This document shows positions 8,819-20,985 of a stretch of 64,000 nt of DNA, one piece after another. Location: the NCBI RefSeq assembly GCF_902806685.2, contig NC_048545.1, positions 7,489,852 to 7,553,851 on the forward strand, in the 5' to 3' direction. The position numbers and the translations under genes were made by a program. The DNA is from Maniola hyperantus (lineage: Eukaryota > Arthropoda > Insecta > Lepidoptera > Nymphalidae). The number at the start of each line of letters is the position of its first letter. Positions within the stretch are counted from its first letter, which is position 1. Under the pieces are notes generated by a model. It saw only the letters and a list, made by a program, of their open reading frames with translations. It was not told where the DNA came from and searched no databases.

Positions 8819-8944
8819 GTAGGTAATGTATATCTGTTAGTGTAAACTCTCTCTTTTTTTACTTTGATATAAAAACGAATTTGTTACATGTTATGTATGT
8901 CATATTTGATTTTAAATGTATTTAAAGAGCTATTTATAGAATAA

Positions 8945-9171
8945 CTAGCTTATGCCCGCGACTTCGTCCGCGTGGACTGCACAAATTTCAAACCCCTATT
9001 TTACTAGGGATTGAATTTTCAAAAATCCTTTCTAAGCGGATGTCTACGCATAATAGCTATCAGCATGCCAAATTTCAGCCTGATCCGTCCAGTAATTTGA
9101 GCTGGCGTTGATAGACTTGATAGATTAGTTAGACAGTCAGTCAGATTTTCCTTTTGTATTAAGAATTAAGA
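8945..9171 (-). mobile_element. Non-autonomous Helitron, family B
   Basis: CTAG (8945-8948 complement), hairpin 'cccgcgacttcgtccgcgtg' and a far end reading as TC on the minus strand (aattaaga at 9164-9171) are all present. The internal microsatellite is short and degenerate (cagtcagtcag). Confidence 0.75.
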
Positions 9172-9308
9172 TATGAATTAATGAATGAATGATATGTATA
9201 TGTATATTGTGTAGATACATACAGTATGTATGTAATAAATAATGCCGATAATGTTAGTAATAGAATAATATAATGCATGCATATACCTAATATATACTTA
9301 TAATATTA

Positions 9309-9440
9309 TAAGACAATCAGTCGTGGTATGAGGTGGGTCGCACACTCGCACATCACACGCGCTATCCTGCACCGGGGTAGCGCGGGGGCTGTGCGGTTGT
9401 GCGGGGCGGCCCAACCCTGATTTCCATCTTGTCGCGTACA
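9309..9440. mobile_element. GC-rich palindromic MITE, family D (copy 3, left arm lost)
   Basis: The outer left arm is missing. The interior 'gcacatcacacgcgctatcc' and 'gggggctgtgcggttgtgcg' and a decayed right arm ('gatttccatcttgtcgcgta') remain. Confidence 0.7.
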
Positions 9441-10355
9441 TCCCAGTCCGGCCAATCCTCAAAAGGTCTAGAACCCAGAGCCGTGAAAGCCTCCTTGAAC
9501 GGGCATAGAGCATTTTAACGGAAAAAATAAAGCATTTTTCGTCAACACGATAATGCTTTAATATTACCTTTTTAGGTTAGAGATACTAGTAAATAAAGTA
9601 TGTCATTATTCACTCTTTTTGAATTTATAATCAGGATTTTAAGATATTGTGAGTTTAAAAAAATATTATTTGTCGCTTTAAATTACCTACTCTAGGACTT
9701 TTTAAATAAAAAAGTTTATTTTTATGATCGAGCATGTTTCGTTATTTTACTTAAGCTCTTAACTATGGATACTGTGTTGTGTACTAAACCAGCAATAATA
9801 GTAACTCGTAACTAAGTCTAAATTATTGTTCTTTATAACCGACCGTACGGCCCGCTTGATAAAAAGAAAATAGAAGACAAAATAAGGGTATTTTTAAAAC
9901 AGCTTTCAAGACTGATCCCTATCATTCGTGGAAGATTCATTAGGTGTATAAAGGCACATCGCACTCTATAAAAATATATCGTGCATCAGCATTATCCGTA
10001 CTTCATTTACATACCTATAATAGTATGTGAGCAACTTAGCCTCTACGGCTAGGCTGTAAATTTTGCCCTCGTTATTATGCGTTATTAATAGAGACGACTT
10101 CTTTGTCAGACAATTATTATTGTATTTTAGTGCTCCTTTCTATCTAGTAATAGAAATCAAAATAAGAAGAGCATGCCAGCAAAAAAAAACCCGCTAACTG
10201 AACTTTTCAGCAGAACGTCGACTCATGCATTATTACTAGCAAGACGTGCGCGAATTCGTTATTTAATGAAACGTTACTTTAACATAATAAAACCGCATTA
10301 ACACCGTGCACTTTAGTATTTAGAAGCATTATCATTTGTAATTACAGTTCAATAG
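9441..10355. other. Unique AT-rich stretch
   Basis: No gene or repeat recognised. Confidence 0.35.
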
Positions 10356-10359
10356 GATC

Positions 10360-10620
10360 GAATGAAGATAGATGGCTTAGCTGAAATATTGTTTAGAATG
10401 GGATGTGACGGGCTTGATAGGCGACGACGCGTACGAGGCAGAGGCTATCTGCCGGCCGGTACGCGGCGACCACCTCTGACGAATGTCAATGGCACGCCGA
10501 CACCGTTATTGGATCTCGCGTCCGCCAAATTAATTCGCCAATGAATCCGCACAACGTTTGATTCCAACATTGATCGACTTAATGAGGGGCTTGTTGTTCC
10601 GGCGCCGGAACCCGTTATAT
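10360..10620. other. GC-richer unique island, candidate conserved element
   Basis: This stretch stands out from its AT-rich surroundings and matches none of the window's repeat families. It contains 'caaattaattcgccaatgaa', with homeodomain-like TTAATT and CCAAT words, and a palindromic 'gttccggcgccggaac' at about 10597-10612. A 60-codon arginine-rich open frame crosses it but lacks splice support. A cis-regulatory element is one explanation; an unrecognised exon or repeat is another. Confidence 0.3.
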
Positions 10621-11157
10621 ATTACCTCTACTAACGCTTCTGGACACTGATACCTCAAATCGGATTGTCATTCTATAAAAAGCTTATTTATTCATGCTTA
10701 ACTTAAAACTTAAACCTCAGCCGGGGACATCCAAAACTAAAAACTGTTAAACCCCGTTCCTACTCTTTATAACACTAAAGTTGAGAAAAAAGAGCTTTTG
10801 AGTTTTGTTTTTATTTATTCAATATTTCATTTTGATTCCAAGCATATTTTTTTTCGGAAACCGTAAATAATTTCGAAAAACTAAATGAAACATATTGAAT
10901 TTAAAAATCTATTCAACCAAAGGGTTACCAAAAATATGTTTTGACCTTTATTTCTCATGGTTGCAAATTTATTTTCAAATTTCGCCACTTATAGATACTC
11001 CTACTATCGAAACAAGCTTAAGGCACATGGGCAAAGATCTTTATTCATGTGGATACAGGCTGCCCCCAAAAAAATGTTTTCGGTGACTAGTGGCCGCCAT
11101 TTTGTATTTTGTGACGTCACCCACCGAGTGTCATTCTCACAACCAAGACGAATCGAA
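10621..11157. other. Unique AT-rich stretch plus a repeat-like tail
   Basis: Mostly unique. From about 11055 the words 'gctgcccccaaaaaaatgtt' and 'ggccgccattttgtattttg' with gacgtcaccc look like a known lepidopteran interspersed repeat flanking the Helitron that follows. Confidence 0.35.
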
Positions 11158-11358
11158 CATCTCGAAAGTGTGTTTGTTTGTTGGTTTGTCCTTCAATCAC
11201 GTCGCAACGGTGCAACGGACTGACGTGATTTTTTGCATGGGTATAGATAAAGACCCGGAGAGTGAAATAGGCTACTTTTTATCCCGGTAAATCAAAGAGT
11301 TCCCACGGGATTTTTAAAAACCTAATTCCACGCGGACGAAGTTGCGGGCATCAGCTAG
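11158..11358 (+). mobile_element. Non-autonomous Helitron, family A2
   Basis: Ends GCATCAGCTAG before T, with the 3' hairpin 'cacgcggacgaagttgcggg'. The body carries 'gtgtgtttgtttgttggttt' instead of the CAGA run of family A. The 5' end is eroded. Two overlapping 66- and 88-codon frames are repeat-borne. Confidence 0.7.
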
Positions 11359-11690
11359 TAAAATATAATATGTACAAGATTAGTAAAAGCTTATTACGAA
11401 TGAATGCATAAAAACAATTGCTTTGAAAAAAAGCATAAAGTAAAATAATATTAGGTAAGTAGGTGCGGTTGTTATTAAAACTTGTCTGAGAGGCTATCAG
11501 TAATGAGGGTATTTTACAAACGATTATATTGCGCTCTGGTTTCTTTTATTGGCAGAAGCTCGTTAATCTACGCTGTCAGAGGTCTCACGCTGGTGAGCGG
11601 CTAACAACATTTGCATGCCTCTCTTCGGTATAAAGAAAAAGTTTGCCATTCAGTAATCATCTTTCAATATCATAAATAGGAATAGAAGGC
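11359..11690. other. Unique AT-rich stretch
   Basis: No repeat or gene recognised. Confidence 0.35.
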
Positions 11691-11695
11691 TTTCA

Positions 11696-11926
11696 ATGGG
11701 CGCCACACTTTTACTCACATCTATCGTTTTGTGTTGTCTACATTCTGATTTTATATCTTGTGCTCCTTACTCTAATATTTTAATCGTTTTGCATATCACT
11801 GAGCAATCTAGTATTGCGAACTGTAATATGAAACGTGCCAGAAGTGCTTTGTTTAAAGAGAAATCAATGCATGTTCTTGCAAAGAACGATGAAGCCAGTG
11901 AACTGATAATAATAAATAATAATTAA
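11696..11926 (+). CDS. Small open frame with a signal-peptide-like N-terminus (doubtful)
   Basis: The 76-codon frame starts MGATLLLTSIVLCCLHSDF, which resembles a secretory signal peptide, followed by ISCAPYSN and a mature part with dibasic-like MKRARSALFKEK. The initiator context is ordinary (ttcaATGg). No homologue comes to mind, no TATA box or poly(A) site is evident and the end is low-complexity (IIINNN). It could be a small secreted peptide or chance in AT-rich DNA; I favour chance. Confidence 0.15.
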   Translation: MGATLLLTSIVLCCLHSDFISCAPYSNILIVLHITEQSSIANCNMKRARSALFKEKSMHVLAKNDEASELIIINNN

Positions 11927-12925
11927 AAGCTCATTTCAAACAAGTTTGGCAAATGTAATAGATAACTAGGTTGTGCACTTAATTTTTGCTATATTCAGTA
12001 CACTGATGAAATATAATAAGTAATTAACGGTCACATTTTTCAGTCTAGAAAACAGCATTACACTGAATACCTACCGCTATACAGCCTTCATAAATCACTG
12101 ACCTCTACAAGTACGCTGTACCTGCGATTGCCGACCTGTTTTTGAAGCAACTTGATTTTCGTTGATAGGAAGACTGAGCGTGTTTGAGCTTATTCGAAAC
12201 TAGGTGAGACATCTGTCAACATTAAGGCCATTTGACACAAAGTATCAATTTTAATTCCTGATACGTGGCACAGGAATAAACTATCTATTAGTATGGCACA
12301 GCAGCTCTTCCAGCATACTTGTATAAGTCCATTTCAGTGTCAAAAATGAAATAAATAATATTGTTTTTTTTCAGCCAAATAAATTACGAGTTTCTTAATG
12401 TCATTACTTGTTACTATCATTTGATAGACATCAGCTACTTATACGTTCAAACATCCTTGGATGCCGAATACCTACCTGTTTAAGCGCCACCCAACATATC
12501 AATTACGCTAACTTTCATCTTATCATCCATCATAAGCCAACCACCTCGGTCGAGGTCAATATCTTTTCGAAAACTCGATCGCATCACAAGTCGTTGAATT
12601 TTAATCGAACTGGTTTCGATAATAACTTTGCATCTTTATATTAAAATAGATAGGTACATAATATTATGACTGTTTCTCGGCAATCTTTTTTTGAAACGTG
12701 AACGTTATTCCTCAAATTGATATAAAAATAAAGTAAGTACCTAGTAAGTACTTAAATGAAAAAGTCTAATCAAAAAAAAAACTAACCTAATTTTTTTAAC
12801 TACTTGTTAGTTTTTAAAACAATTACCTAATATAAAAACTTTACGACAAAATTTGTAAAGGTTTTCAATATGTAGGTACTATTATTAATTGTTTTCATGT
12901 ACTCTTGTAAGTATAATAAAGATTT
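11927..12925. other. Unique AT-rich stretch
   Basis: No repeat or supported exon. A 78-codon open frame near 12408 has no recognisable feature. Confidence 0.35.
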
Positions 12926-13358
12926 TTAGCGTTCCGTACCTCAAAAGGAAAAACGGAACCCGTATAGGATCACTTTGTTGTCTGTCTGTCTGTCTGTCAG
13001 TCAAGAAACCTACAGGGTAATTCCCGTTGACCTAGAATCATGAAATTTGGCAGGTAGGTAGATCTTATAGCTGACATTTGGGGAAAAATCTGAAAACCGT
13101 GAATTTAGGGTTAGATCACACAAAAACAATTAAATTGTGGTCTAACTAATAACAATTAGTATTTTCAACTTTTGAAGTGAGATAACTATATCAAGTGGGG
13201 TATCATATGAAAGGTCTTCACCTGTACATTCTAAAATAGATTTTTATTTATTTTTATGCATCATAGTTTTTGAATTATCGTGCAAAATGTCGAAACAATA
13301 CGACTGTAGTACGGAACCCTCATTGTGCGAGCCTGACTCGCACTTGGCCGGTTTTTTT
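12926..13358 (+). repeat. Family J interspersed repeat, near complete (~430 bp)
   Basis: Starts 'agcgttccgtacctcaaaag', carries a (GTCT)n run at about 12981, 'attcccgttgacctagaatc' and 'gtatcatatgaaaggtcttc', and ends 'gagcctgactcgcacttggc' cggtttttt. Related copies lie at 26578-26890 (+) and 61785-62190 (-). No ORF. I know it as a widespread lepidopteran repeat but cannot name its class; the T-run could be a termination or tail signal. Confidence 0.7.
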
Positions 13359-15610
13359 AATCACACCTACATTGTAAGAAGTCTTTCGCCTGGATAAAAT
13401 AAAAAGGAACAGAGCTCGGTACAAGAATTAAAACAATGCAAAAGGCTAATAAAGCTCGGACTGAGCAATAATAAATTGTTCCTTGACCGCGGTTCCAATT
13501 ATAGCTAAATGATATTAATTTATAAATCAAGATCTAAAGATAAAGCAAACCCGTCGATCCGGATAGTGCGTGAGTCAATGCGTGATAGCATTTGGTTTTG
13601 TCACTACTACGTGCATGTTAAGTCTTCTCACACTAACCTCTACAAGGCATTGGCGTCTACGGAATTTACAGGCAGCAAAGGCATTATGAAAGAACCAGCT
13701 CTGCAGAATACAAGTTACACAGATTTTTTTCACGTGCTGTTTTATGTTGCTCACGTCAGCATAGTTTTGGTGTATTATTGTTATTATCAAATTTACTACG
13801 TTACATCTTACTAATAGGCATAGGAAATGAAGTAGCAATAACTTCATTTCGTTGAACATACATTCATTCCTATAGTTTACTTCATTCTTTACATTGTTTT
13901 GTCACTTTGAATTATAAGCAACAACACTCGATTTACATATTTTTTACTTCTTATTAGCGCTTACGCTTGAAAAGTTTAATGCACTTCGGATTCAATATTT
14001 GTATTATTTATTCTATAAAGAACAGTTATACTCGTTAGTACTTTTCTAGTTTGATAAAATTTTGTAGAGTTTAGTTTTTTGAATGTTTTTTTGTAACTTC
14101 AGTATCCACTTGTCCTATTGAATGAAGTGGTGTTTTTAAAGTGCCAATTAAATGGTTTAACAAGAGCCGCTGTTATTTCATCGCTGCATAAATAGAGCAG
14201 TGGAAAAAGTAGCATCATTCGAGTCTTATTTAGTCCAGCCGTATTACAAATTAACACACAAGACAACTTTATTATTAAACAGGTGAGAAGCGACATATAT
14301 CATTTTAAATGAATCAGCACATAATTTATAATATATGTATGTATCTTTAAAAAAATGTTATGCAAAGCAGACATAGTTTAGTAGATAATAATCATATAAA
14401 AGGCGTGAAGCGTCAAACGCGAACAAGTTCTGCGGTATACATTTTGTAGATCAATGTCGCTATTCTAATTATACCTGTTTTCTTTTATGAAAAAAAAATA
14501 TGTAGTCCCACGTATCAAAAACATCCCAAACGGTAATTCTGAACTCGATACTCGTGACTGCAACATGCGAGTCAAACATATTAACCGCAACTACTATACG
14601 TAAATTTAATATCGATAGGTTAAAGGTTCTGTTTAATCCCATTATATAAAACAGAACCTACTTGAACCTTTTAGTAAACTATCATGCTTCTTGTCAGGAA
14701 CTCGTTACGATTGAGTGCCCAATTAATTTCGTAACCAGAAGCCACGATAATCACCATTGTATTTAGTTTGAATGCGCCATAAAAACTTAAATAGGTACGC
14801 ACTGTTACTGAATTAACTTAAGTAAGAAGTCCTTTAGACGATAAGTTCTTTATTCAATTCCGTTAATCATGAGTGAAAAATGAGTGATGGTCTTGAAAAT
14901 TAGTGGACCATTAAACTATGGTTCTACTTGATACATCAGTATATTCCCTTATTCATGAGTGATGATTGATAAACGACTGATGGAGCAAAAATTATTCTAA
15001 TTTATAATGCAAACATTTGTCGCGTCGCACCAGATGGTAGGTTATCTGTCAGTCATAGCAGACTGTGCTGTGGCAAAACTGACAGCAAAATGTATCGTCT
15101 AATAGACTCCTTAAATACGAATAGAGGCAAACTTTTCTGTCCCGCCATATCTGAAGCAATAATCAGCATCTTAATAACCGAGTCAACGCATGTTACAGGA
15201 TTAAAAAACACTGTGCTCAATTAAACGTGGGCGTAATGCAACAATGATTTCCATGATTAATCGAAATGTCATCGATAAATGATCATATTCATAGAACTAC
15301 TCGATTATCTGCCGCAGGCGACGCAAATATGTTTGGTTGTCAAATAAGAACAAAAATAACGAATGACTAATACTAAGTAACTCAATTCAAGTTATAGTAA
15401 AGTTTCTCTACACGTATGCTGGGATATTAAACTCCACAGAATATCTAATTCTGTCTCTCGCGACGCAGATGCCAATTCAAGTTTTTTTCCATGCGTGGGC
15501 CCTACTCAAATTACTTTATACGGGCACAAGTAGTCACATATTTTCTAAATGACTCCTCATCTCGAAATACGATATAACTATATCCGTTCCCGGGATGTAA
15601 GCTATCTCTA
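13359..15610. other. Unique AT-rich stretch, no gene recognised
   Basis: Overlapping open frames of 101 codons (+, 13509) and 94 codons (-, 13575) cover the same bases and show no recognisable motif; at most one could be real and probably neither is. No repeats recognised. Confidence 0.35.
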
Positions 15611-15613
15611 CTA

Positions 15614-15826
15614 ATTAGATGATGCCCGCGATTTCATCGGTGTGTATTTTGGTTTTTAAAAACATCCCGTGGGAACTTTTGTATTTACGGGACAAAAAGC
15701 CTGCCCTTATTCGGGGTGCAAGCTTGTCCCAGTTCAAAATCGGTTCAAAGGATGGTCCGTGAAAAGCTAGTACAGAGATAAACACGCAGACACACTTTCG
15801 CATTAATAATATTATATTAGTATGGA
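15614..15826 (-). mobile_element. Diverged Helitron, family A
   Basis: Contains 'gatgatgcccgcgatttcat', 'aacatcccgtgggaactttt' and 'ggtccgtgaaaagctagta', and ends 'acactttcgcattaataata' with ttagtatgga. The CTAG end is mutated and the hairpin is weakened, so it is an old copy. Confidence 0.65.
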
Positions 15827-15949
15827 TTAATCATTTACCGTTGTAGGTAGTATACACGTATAATGAAGAAGCCAGGCCTTATTTTTATTATCGATATTGC
15901 TTGCGATATTATGTGCATTTCTAGATCTGTCATGGCATCTTATTGTCGC

Positions 15950-16160
15950 AATACTTGACAGGGGTCCGTTTGACCGGGGGCAGTAAATAAGCGGGCTAAC
16001 GACACGCGGGCGACCTTGCGAGACGTCCTTGCCGCCCGACCCCAGATTGTTTTATCTCTTTTCCACCAACGAGCAACCATCTCTCCATCCCACTTTATCA
16101 AACCGTGGTTACACTATCGCCTCACACTGATCCGCCCGGTGATAAATCGCTCTCGTCGAC
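15950..16160. other. GC-richer unique island, candidate conserved element
   Basis: Contains 'cgacacgcgggcgaccttgc', 'attgttttatctcttttcca' and 'cgcccggtgataaatcgctc'. GATAA or TTATC words occur at least twice. There is no long ORF, no match to the window's repeat families and no inverted ends. A possible enhancer; unproven. Confidence 0.3.
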
Positions 16161-17925
16161 AGCCCTTCCATTCCCTACCACCATAATATATTCTTCGCAA
16201 GACTTGTTAGAAGCTCGTATCATTTTTATGGTACGGTGAATGAATCTACCATGTTATATATAGGCGAATAAAGGGTATTAATAGACGACAGTTTTCTTAT
16301 TTTAACTGCAGTTTATTTTTATCCTATACAAAAATAGCTCTAGTTTTTATTTTTACCTGTATGCATTTAGTAAAAGTGTAGGTGGTGGGCTGGTAGCTGA
16401 GTTCCTATGAGAATATAATATAGGAATTTTTATTGAAGTCGGTAACTAGATCATTAGTGGTTTTACTTGGTTCGTAAGACAACTGAGCGTAATATATCAA
16501 TCGATTTTAAAAGGTGAAACTGTCGTGGTGGCCGGAAATCGTCTGGCTGTACTGTTATAATATATTGTTTTTTATTTATCAAATATGAATTGAAAACTTC
16601 TGTGGGGCGATGTGAATCTACAAATATTTTTTCTATGCCTTTGTTACGCCGAGTATAGATTTTGTCACGGCTTCTGTTTAGAAAACGCTACCTCTTTCTA
16701 TTTAAGTTACCAATGATGAATATTTAATTCGACCAGTTAGGAGTTAGGACTACACAACCGTGTAGCGGTCTAATGAGGGAGCTCCTTATAGAGAAGGAGT
16801 CGCGTGTTAGAAAATACCTAATTGTATTTAACTATGTCATTGATATTCGAAACGCGATGTCAAGTAGTTAGGTACTATCCAATTACTCGTAAATATGTGA
16901 GCAGCCTATTTATTTTGGGGTAGTATTAAATTAATCAGAAATAACATATATCTTGCTCTTTACCAACAGAGGCGTATCAATAAATTAAATCAATTTCTAA
17001 TAGCCATACGCTTCTAATAACTATTCCATGGCAGATATATATAATAGATATTCATTATATTTTATGGAAAATATAACAATCTATTGCCCCACAACTTGTA
17101 CTCACCTCTTAAATCGTCTTTATAAAGAATTTACTTTAGATTTACTTGTTATTTTTTAAATCGTACGAGAAAATAATATAAAGTTGTCAGCAGAAAATAT
17201 GTTATCTTTTTAATCTTACTAAATGAATTCTGCATACCACAATTAATTGTCTATTACTTTTATGGCGACCAAGATATTTTTTAAACGTATTGAGTCTCGT
17301 ATGCTGATATTTATCGCCCCGACTCTATAAGGGCCAACGACAATTAAGAAAACATTCGTAATAATAAATACAAAGACACTCGTTTTAAAGTAGCGGTAGA
17401 TACTCGTATGTGGTCTGGGACCAGGGGAGCACTCGTGTCGATAGAATCAACATTGCTTTTTACGCGTTATTCGTGTTTATCCCGAGGGCTTTGTAGGTTA
17501 GTTGGTGAGTCTCGGTGACAGGTTAATGCGTCTATTTGTAGAGGCTCGCATGCCTCAGACCAAGGCGCTGATTATTGGCGCCTCACTGAATAATTTAACG
17601 CTGATGTAGGCTAATCAATGCTACTTTTTAACGAACCCTTTTTAACCCTCGTAGATAAAATCTTAAACGACACCAAAGAGACGATTAACTCGACAAATTT
17701 ACGCGAATGAGTACTAACTATGCACTTTAATTGCGATGGAGAAGACCTAAATATTTCACGTTTTTGTGGTAGGTAGTTAAAATATTTTACTCTACTTGCC
17801 CCCACTCACCTGGTTTGTTCTGGACTCGGCTAGTTTTTATTTAATTAAGATTGGATTCTTCTGATAGTGTCAATTTTTATATTCAATTAAAAAGATTTGT
17901 AGGCCTAGTTCTGTATTTATATATA
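16161..17925. other. Unique AT-rich stretch
   Basis: No repeat or supported exon recognised. A GC-richer patch at about 17430-17590 is unremarkable. Confidence 0.35.
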
Positions 17926-17926
17926 A

Positions 17927-18120
17927 CTAGATAGGTCTGGATTTAGGTTTTTAAAAATCCCGTGAGGGGACTCTTTAATTTTCCGGGATCAAAGTAGACT
18001 ATGTCCTCCCCCGGGAGCGGGACGCAAGCTATCTCTGTACCAAATTTCATCAAAATCGGTTAAACGAATGATCCGTGAAGAGCTAGCAGCTGGCTTTCGC
18101 ATTTATAATATTAGTATGGA
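17927..18120 (-). mobile_element. Helitron, family A, with its 3' hairpin deleted
   Basis: CTAG lies at 17927-17930 but the hairpin normally following it on this strand is gone. The sequence jumps to 'gtctggatttaggttttta'. The body is otherwise complete ('ctgtaccaaatttcatcaaa') and the far end ataatattagtatgga is intact. A second CTAG immediately adjoins at 18121, like the tandem joints at 325-1252. Confidence 0.7.
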
Positions 18121-18570
18121 CTAGCTTAAAACATTGTTCGTATATCAAAAGGCACTAAATATATTAATTAATACAAAATACATAATCAAAAATACCTTGT
18201 AACCTCTTTTACTTGTTTGTTGTAATTTTCGTTTTAATACGTTGTTCCTACCAATAATTCTGAAAAGTCTTGATGTTTTTACTAATTTATGCTAATTTCG
18301 AACTTATTTAATAATTGCAGACTAGCGCAAGTCTGTACGCGACCAAAATCTCCATTACTTTAATGTCAATCGCAAACAGTGCGACGGGTGCTCATCAGAA
18401 TGCATCACGTAACAACTATGTCTTTCGCACTTCGCTTACAGTAACCATATTATATTTATAGACTACTATTGTCCTGCGATGAAAAAGACGGTCGAAAATA
18501 AACGACAGGCTTTTACTAATTGGAACGAAGTACCATAACTAAATAGTATATGTATAGGATATACATAAAT
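18121..18570. other. Unique AT-rich stretch
   Basis: Apart from the CTAGCTTA at its start, which may be a Helitron remnant, nothing is recognised. Confidence 0.3.
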
Positions 18571-18650
18571 AAAAATATTTTTTGTTCAATTAAACTTTTA
18601 CAAGTACTTTTGAATCGTCAAATCTACCACTGGTTCGGAATGCGTGCTAT
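18571..18650 (-). mobile_element. Non-LTR element 3' tail (family N)
   Basis: On the minus strand it reads 'accagtggtagatttgacga', 'ttcaaaagtacttgtaaaag' and a tail aataaaaatattt. The same tail occurs at 45143-45212, and its upstream part at 1930-2050. Confidence 0.55.
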
Positions 18651-18735
18651 GATGCTCCGCTAAAGCTGACCGGCTAAGGTGTCTCTTGGCCAAATGCAGT
18701 TAGAACAATAAAACAGCTTAAGATCACGTACCTGG

Positions 18736-18900
18736 CCCCCAATTGTGTAAGAATAACCATTTCATGGCTATTGCAATCGTCAAGAAATTCTGCCCTTTGA
18801 TTGGCTGTGAAAAAATGTAAACAGCGAATCAACCAATCAAAGGGCAGAATTTCTTGACGATTGCGATAGCGATGAAATGGTTATTCTTACACAATCGGGG
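18736..18900. mobile_element. Palindromic MITE, family F (copy 1, near-perfect arms)
   Basis: The left end cccccaattgtgtaagaata and right end 'attcttacacaatcgggg' are inverted repeats, and the symmetry continues through 'gaaattctgccctttgattg' to the centre (aaaaaatgtaaacagc). Over 65 bp per arm with very few mismatches implies recent origin. A second copy is at 27211-27378. Transposon superfamily unclear. Confidence 0.8.
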
Positions 18901-20747
18901 AGCGTGGCCATATTTTGCGACACGATATGTATAGTGCCTTCAAAATAAACTGGCGTGTTTCCACTTGATACCGTCAATAGCAATACAAAAGGATTACATT
19001 ACATTTAATGGCTTGCTGGCAAAGCTGGTAAAAAAAATGGTAGCACATTTGATTTTTCGACATTGAATGTGAGACAGGTGCAGCGAAAGGCTGCAAACCG
19101 CAAACAAAAAGGCCGTTTGCGAAGCGAATGTATCTACATAAAGCAAATAGAATGCAACTTTACTTACAAATAGATATAATATCCTCCGTGTGCAATCATG
19201 CCATTTTTCGGCTTGCAAGCTACTCCTCTGATTTGATAGCATGTGTATTACATTACACATTACACGTATGAAGCATAAGCTTAAATTATGCTGCAAGTGT
19301 AACATTTAATATAAAACACTACGAAATTATCTTGGCGGTTCAGCTCCTAAATTAGTTTTTCAATTAAACGAAATAACGATGCTTTTAATAAAAGTTTTTC
19401 ATGTCTGGTATAAGCATTATTATCCCCATTTACGACATAATAAGGCCATAATACACCTTATCTTGTCTTCAATATTAAAAGTAATATGAACTTTTTAACT
19501 TCGCATCGTATAATGAGCCTGCTTATTATTTACGGCTTGTTGCAATTGACAATGATAATCCGTTTTCAATAAAAATTCATCATAACATCGCTCATAAACT
19601 TGATGCTCGTCGTCAAGGCGCCACATAATTTACAACTTCGCCAAAACTTTGACATAAACTGGTCACCCTTTTTTAATTAGAAACATGGCACTGTGTAGTA
19701 CGAGACACCGTTAGGTTATTTGATTCATCGACGTGCACCTCGCTGGTTCAAGTGTTAAGCGAATCATTAAAATCAGGTGTCAATTACATTCTATGTGGTT
19801 AGCCACGACGAGGTGCTTTGCATAAACTCTGGCCTTATTCTTACAAAGTGCCTGGTGTATTTAATGCGATAAATGAATGGTCTATAAGCGGATCAATGCT
19901 GAACAAACCGACGATTTTTCAAATAAGCTACAGAACGTACTAATTGGGTAATGAGTAAGTAATTGATTGAGTGCTAGAGCCAGCAAAACGCAAACAGGAC
20001 CTGCGCATAGCAAGGCGGCACATTCAAGCTGCATGCATTCAATTTATCAATCCTTCTCGTTTTTTAATGCTCCCTCAGCAATCGCCGCTGTATATATTAT
20101 CTTTAGCCATCGTAACAGTTTACATTGTAGTCTATTTTCACATCTGTCTGTTACTAAAGTGTTACACTAAAGGCTATATCATTATTCAGTTGAAAATAGG
20201 TACGATTTGTTGTTGGCCAGGTCGGTTGAAAATGGCATACTTTTAACGACCATCGAATTGGATAATTACTATGCTTATATTCCTACTCCGCTACACGTAT
20301 AGCAATTTCAATCCCGACTTTTTGCACACATTTTAATGTGTCCACAATCTTAATGGCGATAAATTATATGTAATTGAGTTGAAATTGTTTGAATTACAAT
20401 GAATTGAATAAGTACACTTTTATGTTTTGCGTGACGTGCTTTTTATCGAGCAACACGACGGCAAACACTCACATGATTCGCAGTAAATAGAGGCGGTATA
20501 AATTATATTACTATTACTATTCAACATAATGTACGTAATATGTTTATTAACAACTTAGCCACCTGATCTATTGTGATAATGAATGAATTGATGATTGTGC
20601 TTTTAGTGTGATTATATGGACACAATTTAATGGAGTATTTAACATGTCAGTATTGTAATATATGGCTGCCCACTATTTACTGTTAAACTTTCTAATTAAA
20701 GTAACATATAAATACTATGGTATTCGCCTGAAATCGTGATGGACTAA
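18901..20747. other. Unique AT-rich stretch
   Basis: Includes a minus-strand 103-codon open frame at 18994 and overlapping plus-strand frames near 19967; none has a recognisable domain. The stretch 19540-19660 ('ggcgccacataatttacaac') has homeodomain-like words and could be regulatory, but this is weak. Confidence 0.35.
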
Positions 20748-20985
20748 GAGCTAGTTACTTATTTTATAAAAGCTGAAAGTTTACGCATTGTCTCCAACAC
20801 AGGGAGGAACGATCAACGACTATGAAGTTTGAATCATGGTGGCTTTGGGAGATAACAATTAACGAAGATGAAAAAATTCAAAGTATAACTATAGTCTATT
20901 TTTTATATTTTCGTCGGAATAGTATTAGAAATCGCGTCATGCATTACCAGACACTTTGTATAATGGCAACCCCCTACCAGGCACC
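20748..20985. mobile_element. Half of a large palindromic element, family P
   Basis: Carries 'attttataaaagctgaaagt', 'catggtggctttgggagata', 'tcggaatagtattagaaatc' and 'cgtcatgcattaccagacac' in the same order as the left arm of the element at 60006-60641. The right arm is missing. The 64-codon open frame starting at 20822 is repeat-borne, not a gene. Confidence 0.65.

Noticed and set aside
10895..11290. Three overlapping plus-strand frames
   Set aside because: They run into the Helitron at 11158 and the repeat before it; no splice support.
13509..13859. Overlapping 101- and 94-codon frames on opposite strands
   Set aside because: Mutual shadows without codon bias or motifs.
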